This document shows positions 24,342 through 33,032 of a stretch of 35,620 nt of DNA, one piece after another (the stretch's first letter is position 1; each line of letters begins with the position of its first letter). The notes beneath the pieces were generated by a model. It was not told where the DNA came from, made no database searches, and saw only the letters and a list, made by a program, of their open reading frames with translations. A program made the translations under genes and the position numbers. The stretch is from Rs1 sp036960485 (GTDB lineage: Bacteria; Pseudomonadota; Gammaproteobacteria; Pseudomonadales; Balneatricaceae). Location of the stretch: assembly GCA_036960485.1 (NCBI GenBank), contig JBALXS010000044.1:1-35620 (forward strand), written 5' to 3'.

Positions 24342-24570
24342 ACGTCCAATGTAACAACAATCAATTGAATTTGTTTAATAAATTGGTCATCGACACTTCA
24401 CTCATTGAGTGAGCGAACTATTCCCTTTTACGCTTGATTAATTTCGCCTTCTAGTTAGGAAAGGGGCGTTACATATTTTGTAAAGGAAACAACCATTTAC
24501 TGCAATATGTGCCTTCCTACAACAAAATTTCTCGGCGCCTAAAAAGGAACCCAACTGCTGATTCTAGGTT
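24322..24570. repeat. 19-bp perfect inverted repeat framing a 249-bp segment
   Basis: AACCTAGAATCAGCAGTTG at 24322-24340 (end of the OCD gene, entering its stop codon) and its exact reverse complement at 24552-24570, 18 nt beyond the stop of the convergent AraC gene. The 211-nt interior has no gene; it contains CACTCA-T-TGAGTG (24399-24411) and an imperfect ACATATT / AATATGT dyad. No target-site duplication is evident outside the arms. Confidence 0.8.
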
Positions 24571-24587
24571 CAAGAATAACGACTCGT

Positions 24588-25634
24588 TTAAAGCATACCC
24601 ATTTGATTACGCTGTTTACGTAATCGATTTGGAGTTTCACCAAAACGGCGCTTAAACCAGAGAATTAGATGTGAGCTATCAGTAAAACCAAATTCATAAG
24701 CAATTTGCGCGATAGAGCGATCAGAGTTGATGACTAGCCAATGAGCACTTTGCAAACGTATTTCCCGCCAATATTGTGAAGGCGTTTTTTGCAGATATTG
24801 TTTGAACAATCTACCTAGCTCTCTTTCACTGATACCCACGGCTTTAGCGATTGTGAGAAGGTTATCGTCTCCACCTAGTTGCTGATGCATGAGGCTCGCT
24901 GCTTTTTTAACGCGCCTATCGATACAATCTAAACTAGTGTCGTTGATATTATGAATACTTTTTTTATATTCGATTACGCTCGGATCGGCCATAAAATAGT
25001 GCAGTGATTTATTAGCTCGAATTTGGCCACAATAATCACTGACTAGTCTAGCGGCGAGATTTAACGAAGACAATCCGCCAGGGCAAGTAGTAAAAGGGCC
25101 ATCTTGAACGATAGGCTCATCCGTAACGGGGATGACATTGGGAAATTGCTCACGCATTATCTGCTCAAGAGAAAAATGTACGGCGCACTGTCGGTGATCC
25201 ATCAAACCCATTTCTGCCAAAATAAAGGAGCCAGTACACAAACCTGCAATAGGTATACCCTTTTGATATTGGCTATCGATAAATTGGTACAGTGCTAAAG
25301 GGATGTCTCTATTTGAATGTAATGTACCTCCATGAACAATGATATAGTCGTACTCTGCATCCTTGTCATCAAATAAAGCGGTAGGCTGAACAGAGAATCC
25401 GCAGCTCGCGCTAATTGGCTGATAGTCATGAGACAACAAAGACCAACTGCAGTATATTTGACGACTAAAGTCTTGTTCATCAGAGGCTAGACGTAAAAAT
25501 TCAACGAAACAAGAAAGTGACATTAAAGTAAAATTTGGCGGTAATACGATGCCTACTTTTAATGCCACAGAGGTGTTTTTAGGAGGCGCTTTCTGAGGAA
25601 GTAGGTTCTGGTAATTGCCTTTGTTGATTATCAT
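24588..25634 (-). CDS. GlxA-type AraC regulator with DJ-1/PfpI-like domain
   Basis: Transcriptional regulator, 348 aa. The N-terminal DJ-1/PfpI-like domain (about 25-200) includes VGIVLPPNFTLMSLSCFVEFLR, YIIVHGG and the elbow AGLCTGSFILAEMGLM with its Cys present. The C-terminal AraC HTH pair (about 245-340) ends with IAQIAYEFGFTDSSHLILWFKRRFGETPNRLRKQ. This architecture is that of GlxA, ArgR (Pseudomonas), CdhR and GbdR, regulators of arginine, carnitine and glycine-betaine use, so a betaine, amino-acid or imino-acid effector is plausible. It is divergent from the LysR gene at 25838 and convergent with the OCD gene. Which flanking operon it controls is not shown by the sequence. Confidence 0.88.
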   Translation of the reverse strand: MIINKGNYQNLLPQKAPPKNTSVALKVGIVLPPNFTLMSLSCFVEFLRLASDEQDFSRQIYCSWSLLSHDYQPISASCGFSVQPTALFDDKDAEYDYIIVHGGTLHSNRDIPLALYQFIDSQYQKGIPIAGLCTGSFILAEMGLMDHRQCAVHFSLEQIMREQFPNVIPVTDEPIVQDGPFTTCPGGLSSLNLAARLVSDYCGQIRANKSLHYFMADPSVIEYKKSIHNINDTSLDCIDRRVKKAASLMHQQLGGDDNLLTIAKAVGISERELGRLFKQYLQKTPSQYWREIRLQSAHWLVINSDRSIAQIAYEFGFTDSSHLILWFKRRFGETPNRLRKQRNQMGML

Positions 25635-25713
25635 TGTTGACCTTATTTTTCCGTCTTGGAGCCCTTAGTTTTTGTTAGTGGTCCTAACTAGAGACTCTCG
25701 TTAATGACAGTAT

Positions 25714-25730
25714 ATTAGCTTCAAACTAAT
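25714..25730. promoter_or_regulatory. Candidate LysR operator between the AraC and LysR genes
   Basis: ATTAG-N7-CTAAT, a perfect dyad containing T-N11-A, in the 203-nt region between the divergent AraC-type and GcvA-type genes, 108 nt upstream of the LysR start. It fits the textbook LysR recognition pattern. Confidence 0.5.
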
Positions 25731-25837
25731 CGCCAAAGAGATACCGTTCAAATGCTCAATAAAAAGCGACAAAGTTAATAGCGAGCCCAATAGCTAGGTA
25801 AACAATAAACCAACAATCAAATAGAATACTGTTAATT

Positions 25838-26824
25838 ATGGTTAAGCACGTAGAACCTGATCAAATTCTGGTCAAAATGCCCTCTTTAAGAGCGGTTAAA
25901 TCTTTTGTCGCCGCGGCAAAATATCAAAACTTTACTCGCGCAGCAGAAGCCCTTTGCGTAACACAAGCCGCGATAAGTAGACAAATTCGTGATCTTGAAG
26001 CATCCTTGGAAGTCACTTTATTTAAGCGCTCTGGGCGGGCTGTAGTACTCACAGAAGAAGGTACCATTTTCTACGATGCCGCCTATCTATCATTTGTTAA
26101 TATCGCGCAAGCTGCTCAGCGTATCAAAAACACTGGAAGACATAAGCAAGAGCTTACTATCTGTAGTACTCCCGCGTTTTCAGCCTATTGGTTGTCATCC
26201 CATTTACCTGACTTTATTGCAGATCACCCAGATATTGATGTCAACGTGATCACAACCAATAACTTTTTACAGATGGAGCCTGGTATATACCCTGATATTT
26301 ACATCAATAAAATAAATGATCCAAGAGAAGGATATCATTCAATTCCGCTATTCTATGATCTGATTTATCCGGTTTGTTCGCCCAAGCATCTTGAACTGCA
26401 CCCAGAACTGACCACTTTAGAGGGGTTAGCATCAGCAAATCTTCTTAACCTTAGCCCTTATGGTCGCTCGCAAATTGCTGAGCATGTCGACTGGGGAGTT
26501 TGGTTTGCATTTCACGATATCGATTTAATGGGACCTGCGCGGCCCGAAGCAAACATATTTAATGCCAATGATTTTAATATGTTGATTCAAATGGCGCTTA
26601 AAAATCAAGGGGTTTGCCTTGGCTGGCATCAACTAGTCGCTCCGATGATAGAGCAGGGATTATTAGTGCGTATAGGGAGTGAATCAGCAGTATTCAAAGA
26701 GAAGCTTCACTACATGGCTTACGCTGAAAATAAGGCCAATGACGTCATTCTTAACGCCTTCAAAAACTGGTTTATGACAACTATTGCCTTAGAAGATACC
26801 TATGTAGGCAACCTAAATACTTAG
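25838..26824 (+). CDS. GcvA-type LysR transcriptional regulator
   Basis: Regulator of 328 aa. HTH MPSLRAVKSFVAAAKYQNFTRAAEALCVTQAAISRQIRDLEASLEVTLF is characteristic of the GcvA subgroup, and the effector domain opens ICSTPAFSAYWLSSHLPDFIADHPDIDV as in that subgroup. The start is uncertain: ATG 25838 gives 13 residues before MPSL, while ATG 25877 would start at MPSL as the family usually does; neither has a strong ribosome-binding site. The gene precedes the DHDPS-family/ALDH/oxidase genes on the same strand with a 157-nt gap and most likely controls them. An imperfect 9-bp dyad (26830-26838 with 26869-26877) lies just after its stop. Confidence 0.86.
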   Translation: MVKHVEPDQILVKMPSLRAVKSFVAAAKYQNFTRAAEALCVTQAAISRQIRDLEASLEVTLFKRSGRAVVLTEEGTIFYDAAYLSFVNIAQAAQRIKNTGRHKQELTICSTPAFSAYWLSSHLPDFIADHPDIDVNVITTNNFLQMEPGIYPDIYINKINDPREGYHSIPLFYDLIYPVCSPKHLELHPELTTLEGLASANLLNLSPYGRSQIAEHVDWGVWFAFHDIDLMGPARPEANIFNANDFNMLIQMALKNQGVCLGWHQLVAPMIEQGLLVRIGSESAVFKEKLHYMAYAENKANDVILNAFKNWFMTTIALEDTYVGNLNT

Positions 26825-26981
26825 CCCTTACCATAACCTAAAGTAATGCTTTACCTAAACAAAAGGTTGGTTGTGGTCATAGTGCTCTGCTCGGTATTAT
26901 TTGGTTATCCATGAAATGTTCAAATACTAGATTTACATTTCGTTTTATAACACAAAATAACGATAAAACTTAGGTGACCAT

Positions 26982-27890
26982 ATGAATTTTGAAGGAATCT
27001 ATACGCCAGTAATTACGCCATTTAACGACGATTACTCTATTGATTATGCAGCCTATACTGCCCATGTGCAGTACCTATTAGCGTCAGGTGTGCAGGGTCT
27101 GATGATTGGCGGCACGACGGGCGAATACTATGTTGAAAGTCACGAAGAGCGTGTTGAGCTACTAAAAATTGCTCGTCAAGTTTGTGGTGATCAGCTGCAG
27201 ATTATTTTTGGCACTGGCTCAGTTAATCCAGATGCATCAGAAAAGCTAGCTGAAGATGGCGCAAAAAACGGCGCGGATGTACTTTTACTAGCGACGCCGC
27301 CTTATTCTCTTCCCACTCAATATGAACTCGCTCAACATGCACTGCGTATTGATCGTGTCGCCGACTTACCTATCATGCTTTATAACTACCCGGATCGGAT
27401 GGGGGTAAATATGGAAGCGGAATTCTTCGATCTTGTCGCGCAATCTAGCAATATTTGCAGCATTAAAGAAAGCTCTGGAGATATAAATCGCCTGCATATG
27501 CTAGCTAATAATTATCCAAATATTCAAGTTGCATGTGGTATGGATGATCAAGCTTTGGAATTCTTTGCCTGGGGTGCTAAAAGTTGGGTTTGTGCGGGTT
27601 CAAACTTCTTACCAACAGAGCACATTGCTTTATATAACGCTTGTGTGGTGAATAACGACTTCGCAAAAGGCCGCCGTATTATGGCTGCAATGATGCCATT
27701 GATGAGCGTGTTAGAGCAGGGCGGAAAATTCATTCAAAGTGTTAAACACGGCGTCACCTTAGATGGTCGTGTTTCTGGTCAAGTTCGTCGTCCTTTACTA
27801 GGCCTAGATGACGCTGAAAAAGAAGCAATGGCACAAGTTGTTACTGAACTAAAGCTAACGATTGCAAAGATCAGCGCGGAGAGCAAGTAA
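26982..27890 (+). CDS. DHDPS/NAL-family lyase; candidate pyrroline-4-hydroxy-2-carboxylate deaminase
   Basis: Class I aldolase-type TIM barrel, 302 aa, using a Lys Schiff base. Key residues: GGTTGE (T45/T46), Tyr134 in LYNYP, and K162 in SIKESSGD. Members act on 2-oxo acids (dihydrodipicolinate, N-acetylneuraminate, 2-keto-3-deoxy acids) or deaminate 1-pyrroline-4-hydroxy-2-carboxylate to 2-oxoglutarate semialdehyde. Its stop codon overlaps the aldehyde dehydrogenase start by one base (TAATG), and an FAD amino-acid oxidase follows. That trio is the order of the D-hydroxyproline branch, so the deaminase role is favoured. A sugar-acid dehydratase/aldolase role is the main alternative. A genuine DapA is unlikely in this setting. 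TAGGTGA precedes the ATG. Confidence 0.82.
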   Translation: MNFEGIYTPVITPFNDDYSIDYAAYTAHVQYLLASGVQGLMIGGTTGEYYVESHEERVELLKIARQVCGDQLQIIFGTGSVNPDASEKLAEDGAKNGADVLLLATPPYSLPTQYELAQHALRIDRVADLPIMLYNYPDRMGVNMEAEFFDLVAQSSNICSIKESSGDINRLHMLANNYPNIQVACGMDDQALEFFAWGAKSWVCAGSNFLPTEHIALYNACVVNNDFAKGRRIMAAMMPLMSVLEQGGKFIQSVKHGVTLDGRVSGQVRRPLLGLDDAEKEAMAQVVTELKLTIAKISAESK

Positions 27891-29380
27891 TGGCTGATTT
27901 ACTGACTCATGAGCAGTATCAGAAAATTGCCTGCGAATTAACGCTTCCTTCAATGAGCTTTATCAACGGCGCTTTTCGTCCCGCCAGTGATGGAGCCACT
28001 ATCCCAGCAATAAACCCCGCTACTGGAGAGTTAATTACCCATATCGCTGCTTGTACTTCGCAAGATGTCGATTTCGCTGTGGATTGTGCGCGACAATCAT
28101 TTGAAAGTGGCATCTGGAGCCAGATGCACCCTGCTGAGCGCAAAAGTATCTTGCTTAAATTCACTAGATTGATTGAAGAGTCTGGTGATGAATTAGCGGT
28201 TCTTGAGTGTATCGATTCAGGAAAGCCAATCGCAGATTGTGTCACTATCGATATCCCTGAAGTGGTTAATACTATCGCATGGCACGCAGAGCTTATCGAT
28301 AAAATATATGACCAAACAGCTCCAGTCGGCTCAGGTGCCGTTTCGATGATTGTGCGTGAACCCATAGGTGTTGTAGGTGCGGTACTGCCTTGGAACTTCC
28401 CTATCTTGATGCTGGCTTGGAAAATCGCCCCTTCACTCGCAGCGGGCTGCTCTGTGGTGCTTAAACCCGCTGAGCAAACCTCTTTAAGTGCATTGCGCGT
28501 TGCACAACTAGCAACCCAAGCAGGTATTCCCGATGGCGTATTCAATGTAGTAACTGGCTTTGGTAGTGTCGTAGGTGAAGCCATTGGTCGTCATATGGAT
28601 ATTGATATGGTTACCTTTACAGGCTCCACTGCTACTGGGCGGCGTTTTCTAAATTACTCAGCTGATTCCAATATTAAAGAAGTAGTACTAGAATTAGGTG
28701 GTAAAAACCCTTGTGTGGTACTAGATGACGCTGAAGATTTAGACAATGTTGCTGAACAAGTAGTCGCCGCTGCATTTTGGAATATGGGTGAAAACTGCTC
28801 TGCAGGATCCAGACTGATTGTTCAAGAAGGTATTAAAGCCGAGCTTTTAGAGAAAGTTATTGAACATGCTAAAGAGTGGAAAACCGGTGATCCTCTCAAT
28901 CCAGATAACCAGCTGGGAGCACTTGTTGATAAAGGCCACTTCAACAAAGTAACCGGATACATGGATATTGCAAAACAAGAGAACCACCAGCTGATTTATG
29001 GCGGAGAATCGCTCGATGGATGTTACGTGCTTCCCACTATTTATGACAATGTCAAAAACAGTGATCGATTAGCCCAAGAAGAAATCTTCGGCCCTATTTT
29101 ATCGGTTATCACGGTGAGTGATTTTGATGAGGCGATGGCTGTAGCCAATGATACCGTTTATGGCTTAGCGGCATCTGTGTTTACTGCCAATGCTAAAAAA
29201 TCATTACGTGCAGCTCAAATGCTACGTGCAGGCACTGTCACGGTTAACTGCTTTGGTGAAGGAGATATCTCCACGCCTTTTGGTGGCTATAAACAATCTG
29301 GCTTTGGTGGGCGAGATAACTCAATTCACGCTCATGATCAATTCACACAATTGAAAACTATCTGGCTAGACTTGAGTTAA
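27890..29380 (+). CDS. NAD(P)-dependent aldehyde dehydrogenase
   Basis: ALDH superfamily enzyme, 496 aa, full length. Catalytic Cys303 (GENCSAGSR), general-base Glu268 (VLELGGKNP), Asn169 (PWNFP), and the nucleotide site FTGSTATG (243-250). The C-terminus GGYKQSGFGGRDNSIHAHDQFTQLKTIW resembles PuuC-type dehydrogenases (gamma-glutamyl-aminobutyraldehyde and related aldehydes). In context it could oxidise 2-oxoglutarate semialdehyde to 2-oxoglutarate as the last step of hydroxyproline breakdown, or a different omega-aldehyde if the neighbouring oxidase works on an amine. It is translationally coupled to the preceding lyase gene, with GGAGAG upstream of its ATG inside that gene. Confidence 0.9.
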   Translation: MADLLTHEQYQKIACELTLPSMSFINGAFRPASDGATIPAINPATGELITHIAACTSQDVDFAVDCARQSFESGIWSQMHPAERKSILLKFTRLIEESGDELAVLECIDSGKPIADCVTIDIPEVVNTIAWHAELIDKIYDQTAPVGSGAVSMIVREPIGVVGAVLPWNFPILMLAWKIAPSLAAGCSVVLKPAEQTSLSALRVAQLATQAGIPDGVFNVVTGFGSVVGEAIGRHMDIDMVTFTGSTATGRRFLNYSADSNIKEVVLELGGKNPCVVLDDAEDLDNVAEQVVAAAFWNMGENCSAGSRLIVQEGIKAELLEKVIEHAKEWKTGDPLNPDNQLGALVDKGHFNKVTGYMDIAKQENHQLIYGGESLDGCYVLPTIYDNVKNSDRLAQEEIFGPILSVITVSDFDEAMAVANDTVYGLAASVFTANAKKSLRAAQMLRAGTVTVNCFGEGDISTPFGGYKQSGFGGRDNSIHAHDQFTQLKTIWLDLS

Positions 29381-29487
29381 CACTCGACACACTTTACTTT
29401 TGTACTCTTTTCTTTATGCGTGCAGTTATTCAAGCTCCACTAATATCTGTAGCGCATGAAGATCGATATAAAAGGCAGGAACTGTAA

Positions 29488-30855
29488 ATGAGTAAAAAAA
29501 TAATAAATGTTAAGCGCCTTCCTAAAGATCCAGGCCCTGCTGCTTGGAATAGCATTCTTCCTGACGTTGCTGCATATCCAGAACTTGATGAAGATATTGG
29601 TATTGATAGGCAAGTTGATTGGGTAATCATCGGCGGTGGATATACAGGCCTAGCGGCTGCACGTCGCCTTGCACAGTTAGTAGGCAGTGAAGAAAGTATT
29701 GTATTGCTGGAGGCAGGGCGTATGGCAGATGGCCCGGCCGGTCGTAACAGTGGATTTATGATCGACCTACCTCACGAGCTTAATTCTGAAACCTATACTG
29801 GCTCTCACGAACAAGATCTGCAACAAGTTCGCTTAAATAGAGCGGCGATAAAGTTCGCAGCAGACATGGCGCAAGAATACGCAATGGATCAGCAAACCTT
29901 TGACCCTTGTGGAAAAGTCACTGCTGCAGGTACTGATAAAGGTGTTGCTCATATTCAAAGTTACGCCAAGCACTTAGATGCATTAGGTGAGAAATATCAA
30001 CTGCGTAACGCTGCACAAATGAAAGATTGGACTGGCTCTGATTTTTACCAACAAGGGCTATTTACCCCCGGAGCCGTGGTCATCCAGCCAGCGGCCTTTA
30101 TCAGACAAGCCGCTCAAGGCTTATCTAAGCGAGTGGCTATTTATGAAAACAGCCCTGTCACCGCTATGGAACTTGGCAATACGCACAAGCTAGTAACTCC
30201 GCGCGGTAGCATTCGAGCGAAACAGGTTATCATGGCGGTGAATGGTCACATTCAATCGTTTGGCTTTTTCCCACGCCAGTTACTACATGTTTTTACCTAC
30301 GCATCAATGACGCGCGCTTTAACCCGACAAGAAATCAAGCGATTAGGCGGTGCTAGTGATTGGGGGATTCTTCCCGCTGATCCTATCGGCACAACCGTGC
30401 GTAGATTCTCTAACTATTTGGGCAGTGGCGATCGTATAGTAGTGCGCAATCACGCGACTTTAAATCAATCCATCGAAGCCTGTGATCGCAATATGCGCAA
30501 GGCAGAAAAGATTCAGGATCGCTCTTTTGCTAACCGTTTCCCGATGCTCGATGGCATCGAAATGGAGCATCGCTGGGGTGGACGCTTATGCTTATCTTTG
30601 AATTCGATGGCCGCTTTTGGTGAAGTAGAAGACAGAGTTTGGTCTGCTTGTTGCCACAATGGTCTTGGAACGGTGAAAGGCACTCTCGCAGGTATGATGG
30701 CTGCTGAACAAGCAGTATTGGGTAAATCTGAGATGTTAAATGATTTCTTAATCAATCAACAAGCGCCTGCAAAGCTGCCACCTGAACCCTTTTTATCCCT
30801 TGGGGCGAATGCAGTAATGGCCTGGAAAGAATGGCGGGCAGGGAAAGAGTTGTAA
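29488..30855 (+). CDS. DAO-family FAD-dependent oxidoreductase
   Basis: FAD enzyme of the D-amino-acid/glycine oxidase family, 455 aa. FAD-binding motif GGGYTG (49-54) followed by VLLEAGRMADGPAGRNSGFM, a conserved signature of the OrdL/PuuB-like branch. C-terminal HRWGGRLCLSLNSMAAFG and CCHNGLGTVKGTLAG complete the fold. An unusual 43-residue N-terminal extension precedes the dinucleotide-binding fold. It would oxidise a secondary or primary amine carbon to an imine. Given the DHDPS-family and ALDH genes immediately upstream (107-nt gap), D-hydroxyproline or a related imino acid is a candidate substrate. A gamma-glutamyl-polyamine oxidase-like role is the alternative, suggested by the PuuC-like ALDH. 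AAGGCAGGA precedes the ATG. Confidence 0.87.
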   Translation: MSKKIINVKRLPKDPGPAAWNSILPDVAAYPELDEDIGIDRQVDWVIIGGGYTGLAAARRLAQLVGSEESIVLLEAGRMADGPAGRNSGFMIDLPHELNSETYTGSHEQDLQQVRLNRAAIKFAADMAQEYAMDQQTFDPCGKVTAAGTDKGVAHIQSYAKHLDALGEKYQLRNAAQMKDWTGSDFYQQGLFTPGAVVIQPAAFIRQAAQGLSKRVAIYENSPVTAMELGNTHKLVTPRGSIRAKQVIMAVNGHIQSFGFFPRQLLHVFTYASMTRALTRQEIKRLGGASDWGILPADPIGTTVRRFSNYLGSGDRIVVRNHATLNQSIEACDRNMRKAEKIQDRSFANRFPMLDGIEMEHRWGGRLCLSLNSMAAFGEVEDRVWSACCHNGLGTVKGTLAGMMAAEQAVLGKSEMLNDFLINQQAPAKLPPEPFLSLGANAVMAWKEWRAGKEL

Positions 30856-31710
30856 ACATTGCGCGACAGATACTAAGCGCTTTACTAAAAGAGTGTTTAA
30901 CTAGATGCCGCCACATCAGACGTTTCCTAAGGTGTATTACTGTGAGTAACATTCAAGAAGTGACTGTACAGGGCACGGACATTATCGAGCTGAGCTGCCC
31001 TGCTTTTAGCCATTGAGCACCAAGTATGCGTGTTTGATCTAGAGCTCCAAACATTGAGAATCGAATGCGCCGTTTTATTGAAGAGTCTGTTCAAACGCTA
31101 ATAGCTTCCCGCTGGAGGTTTACAGCTAAAAGAAGTACCTGAAAGAAGGGTGAAATCGTTCGTAGAATATAGCGTTTACTGCTCTGTCGCTTTTATCTGT
31201 GCCATTGATGAAAATAATCCAATCATTCTCCCAGCTAGCAGCTGGTGGAATATCGCACTGATCTGCATTGGTTTGCTCCAACTGTAGGTTATCAACGTTA
31301 TTATTTTACATAAATGAGCTCAAAGTGGCGGAAGCCACAAAACTAATGATCATTAATAGTAAAATCGCTGCCATCAACCCAAACAGTGAAACCCTGTGCA
31401 GCTGTTAAAGCGTAATTTCATCTTTGTGAAGACATCCATTTAGCTACATAAAAGTAAAATGATAGGGCATATTGTTTTGGTTGAATATTGTACTAATGAT
31501 TGGATGTTGGCGATAAATTACCGCTAAATGGAACGCTTTTAAGCTATTTCAATTTAAACTCGATTAGGAAAAGTTTAAAAGTTAAAAACGATTGTGATAA
31601 ACGGTAACGACTACCTCTACTTGGTATTTACTAATCTAATTGACAACAATAATTTATCACAGGTATGTTGGCTTACTTTTGTTTAACCTTTATGCAATTT
31701 TGTGAGAATT
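30856..31710. other. 0.85-kb region without an intact gene
   Basis: Only short open stretches with poor coding character. On the plus strand one GTG-started piece (30942-31016) reads IQEVTVQGTDIIELSCPAFSH and stops; another plausible-looking piece lies near 31100-31290 on either strand, each cut by stops. These may be eroded remains of one or two genes after the oxidase, but I recognise no family. The last ~200 nt, AT-rich, should carry the MFS gene promoter. Confidence 0.45.
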
Positions 31711-32916
31711 ATGGCTACTAAACCACTCTTAAATTTACCGTTGCTGGTTTTGGCACGAATCTGTACTACTGCAATTTTCATGACATACCCGGCCTGTTTG
31801 AATTTGCTACTCAGTGAATGGCAAATGAGCGCAGCGCAGGGTGGTTTGATTCAAGGTGTGTTTACTATCTGCTTTGCTTTGTCATTATTGGCAACCTCTT
31901 TCCTCTGTGATCATTACGGTGCCCGCAAAGTATTTGTGCTCTCTTGTGCCGCGGTGGCTATTAGTGCGTTAGCTTTTGCCTTATTTGCGGATAGTTTTTG
32001 GTCGGCGATGTGGCTGTTAGCTTTAATCGGCTTAGCACAAGGAGGTACTTATACCCCTTCCATCATGCTGGTGTCTGTGCATAGCCCAGATGGGAAAAAA
32101 AGCTCAGCTATTGGTTGGGCAATATCGGGGATGTCTGCCGGTTATATCATATCTATTTTCCTATCGACTATTATGCTAGATTTTTACGGCTATCAAGCTG
32201 CTTTTATCGCCACTGCAAGTTTCTCGGTATTAGGTTGGATTCTTGGCGTTGCGGCAATGAGAAATACGCCCGCTTTGCCTATGGCGGTTTTGCAAAAAGA
32301 ACAGCTATTTACCGCGAAAAAGCAGCGCCGCTCAAGATTGCTGACACTTGGCTATATTGGACATAGCTGGGAGTTAATGGGGATGTGGGCGTGGATGCCC
32401 GCTTTTTTGGCTGCAACAGTAGTACTCAGTGATGATTTTACGGCGATTGAACTAGGCTTGTGGACTGCCCTTGCACTACATCTATCTGGGGCTATTGCCT
32501 CGCTTTCCTCTGGTTATGCCGCCGAACATTATGGTATCCGCCCAGTGTTAATTTTCTTTGCCGCGTTAGGGCTAATCTGTTCTTTGAGTGTCGGTTGGCT
32601 ATACACGGCTGATGGTATTTCGACAGGCGTTTCATTAGTGATGTTATTTGCAGCAGTGGCGGTATATGGATTTTCCTCTGTTGGAGATTCAGCAGTGATG
32701 TCATCTGCAATGGCGCAAGCAGTCCCAGCGCAGCATTTGGGTAAAGCATTAGGCCTGCGTTCTATTCTAGGTATGGGGGCAGGGGCGTTGGCGCCGATTA
32801 GCTTTGGTGTTGTATTGGATGTAGCCGCGGTTGATATCGCTTGGGGGCTATCCTTTGTCAGTTTAGGTATGGGTGGTTTGATTGCTCTAGTGTGTGCTTT
32901 TTGTTTGGCACGGTAG
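31711..32916 (+). CDS. MFS transporter
   Basis: Major facilitator superfamily permease, 401 aa, about 12 hydrophobic segments. The loop 2-3 motif appears as FLCDHYGARKVFVLS (MFS motif A pattern D-x-x-G-x-R), and the second half repeats it weakly as YAAEHYGIRPVLIF. ATG at 31711 is preferred, with GTGAGA just upstream acting as ribosome-binding sequence; a GTG at 31702 is the less likely alternative. It is preceded by a long eroded region and followed by the cupin-AraC gene, so it may be regulated with either the catabolic block or the tail block. Substrate unknown; an organic acid or amino acid is possible from context. Confidence 0.85.
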   Translation: MATKPLLNLPLLVLARICTTAIFMTYPACLNLLLSEWQMSAAQGGLIQGVFTICFALSLLATSFLCDHYGARKVFVLSCAAVAISALAFALFADSFWSAMWLLALIGLAQGGTYTPSIMLVSVHSPDGKKSSAIGWAISGMSAGYIISIFLSTIMLDFYGYQAAFIATASFSVLGWILGVAAMRNTPALPMAVLQKEQLFTAKKQRRSRLLTLGYIGHSWELMGMWAWMPAFLAATVVLSDDFTAIELGLWTALALHLSGAIASLSSGYAAEHYGIRPVLIFFAALGLICSLSVGWLYTADGISTGVSLVMLFAAVAVYGFSSVGDSAVMSSAMAQAVPAQHLGKALGLRSILGMGAGALAPISFGVVLDVAAVDIAWGLSFVSLGMGGLIALVCAFCLAR

Positions 32917-32990
32917 AATGTGAAGAGCAATCGTTGACTACTAATTTTTGAGTTGTCGATATGAATTTATACCATTAGCTTCTTTATCTA

Positions 32991-33032
32991 CTTATATAGT
33001 ATGCTATTCGTATCGCTATATGAGACGAATAG
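32991..33032 (+). promoter_or_regulatory. Two interlocking dyads before the cupin-AraC gene
   Basis: CTTATATAG (32991-32999) pairs with CTATATGAG (33016-33024; one G-U), and CTATTCGT (33004-33011) pairs perfectly with ACGAATAG (33025-33032). The two stems interlock, so in a simple secondary structure only one can form. The last arm overlaps the ribosome-binding AGGGG (33031-33035). Confidence 0.6.

Noticed and set aside
24322..24345. tRNA-like T-arm (GGTTCAA...) near the inverted repeat arms
   Set aside because: No matching cloverleaf, acceptor stem or anticodon arm nearby.
24322..24570. Complete transposable element
   Set aside because: No transposase and no target-site duplication outside the inverted arms; reported only as an inverted repeat.
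26982..27890. Lysine-pathway dihydrodipicolinate synthase (dapA)
   Set aside because: The family fold and Lys/Tyr residues fit, but the coupled ALDH and FAD oxidase genes point to catabolism, and the sequence pattern resembles the wider DHDPS/NAL family rather than true DapA.
27919..28584. 221-codon open frame on the minus strand
   Set aside because: Lies entirely within the aldehyde dehydrogenase gene on the other strand; low-complexity Ser/Pro/Ala-rich translation with no recognisable domain.
30831..31016. 61-codon open frame after the FAD oxidase
   Set aside because: Begins inside the oxidase gene in another frame; only its last 24 codons look peptide-like, and no family could be named.
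31702..31710. GTG start for the MFS transporter
   Set aside because: The GTGAGA there serves better as the ribosome-binding sequence for ATG at 31711.
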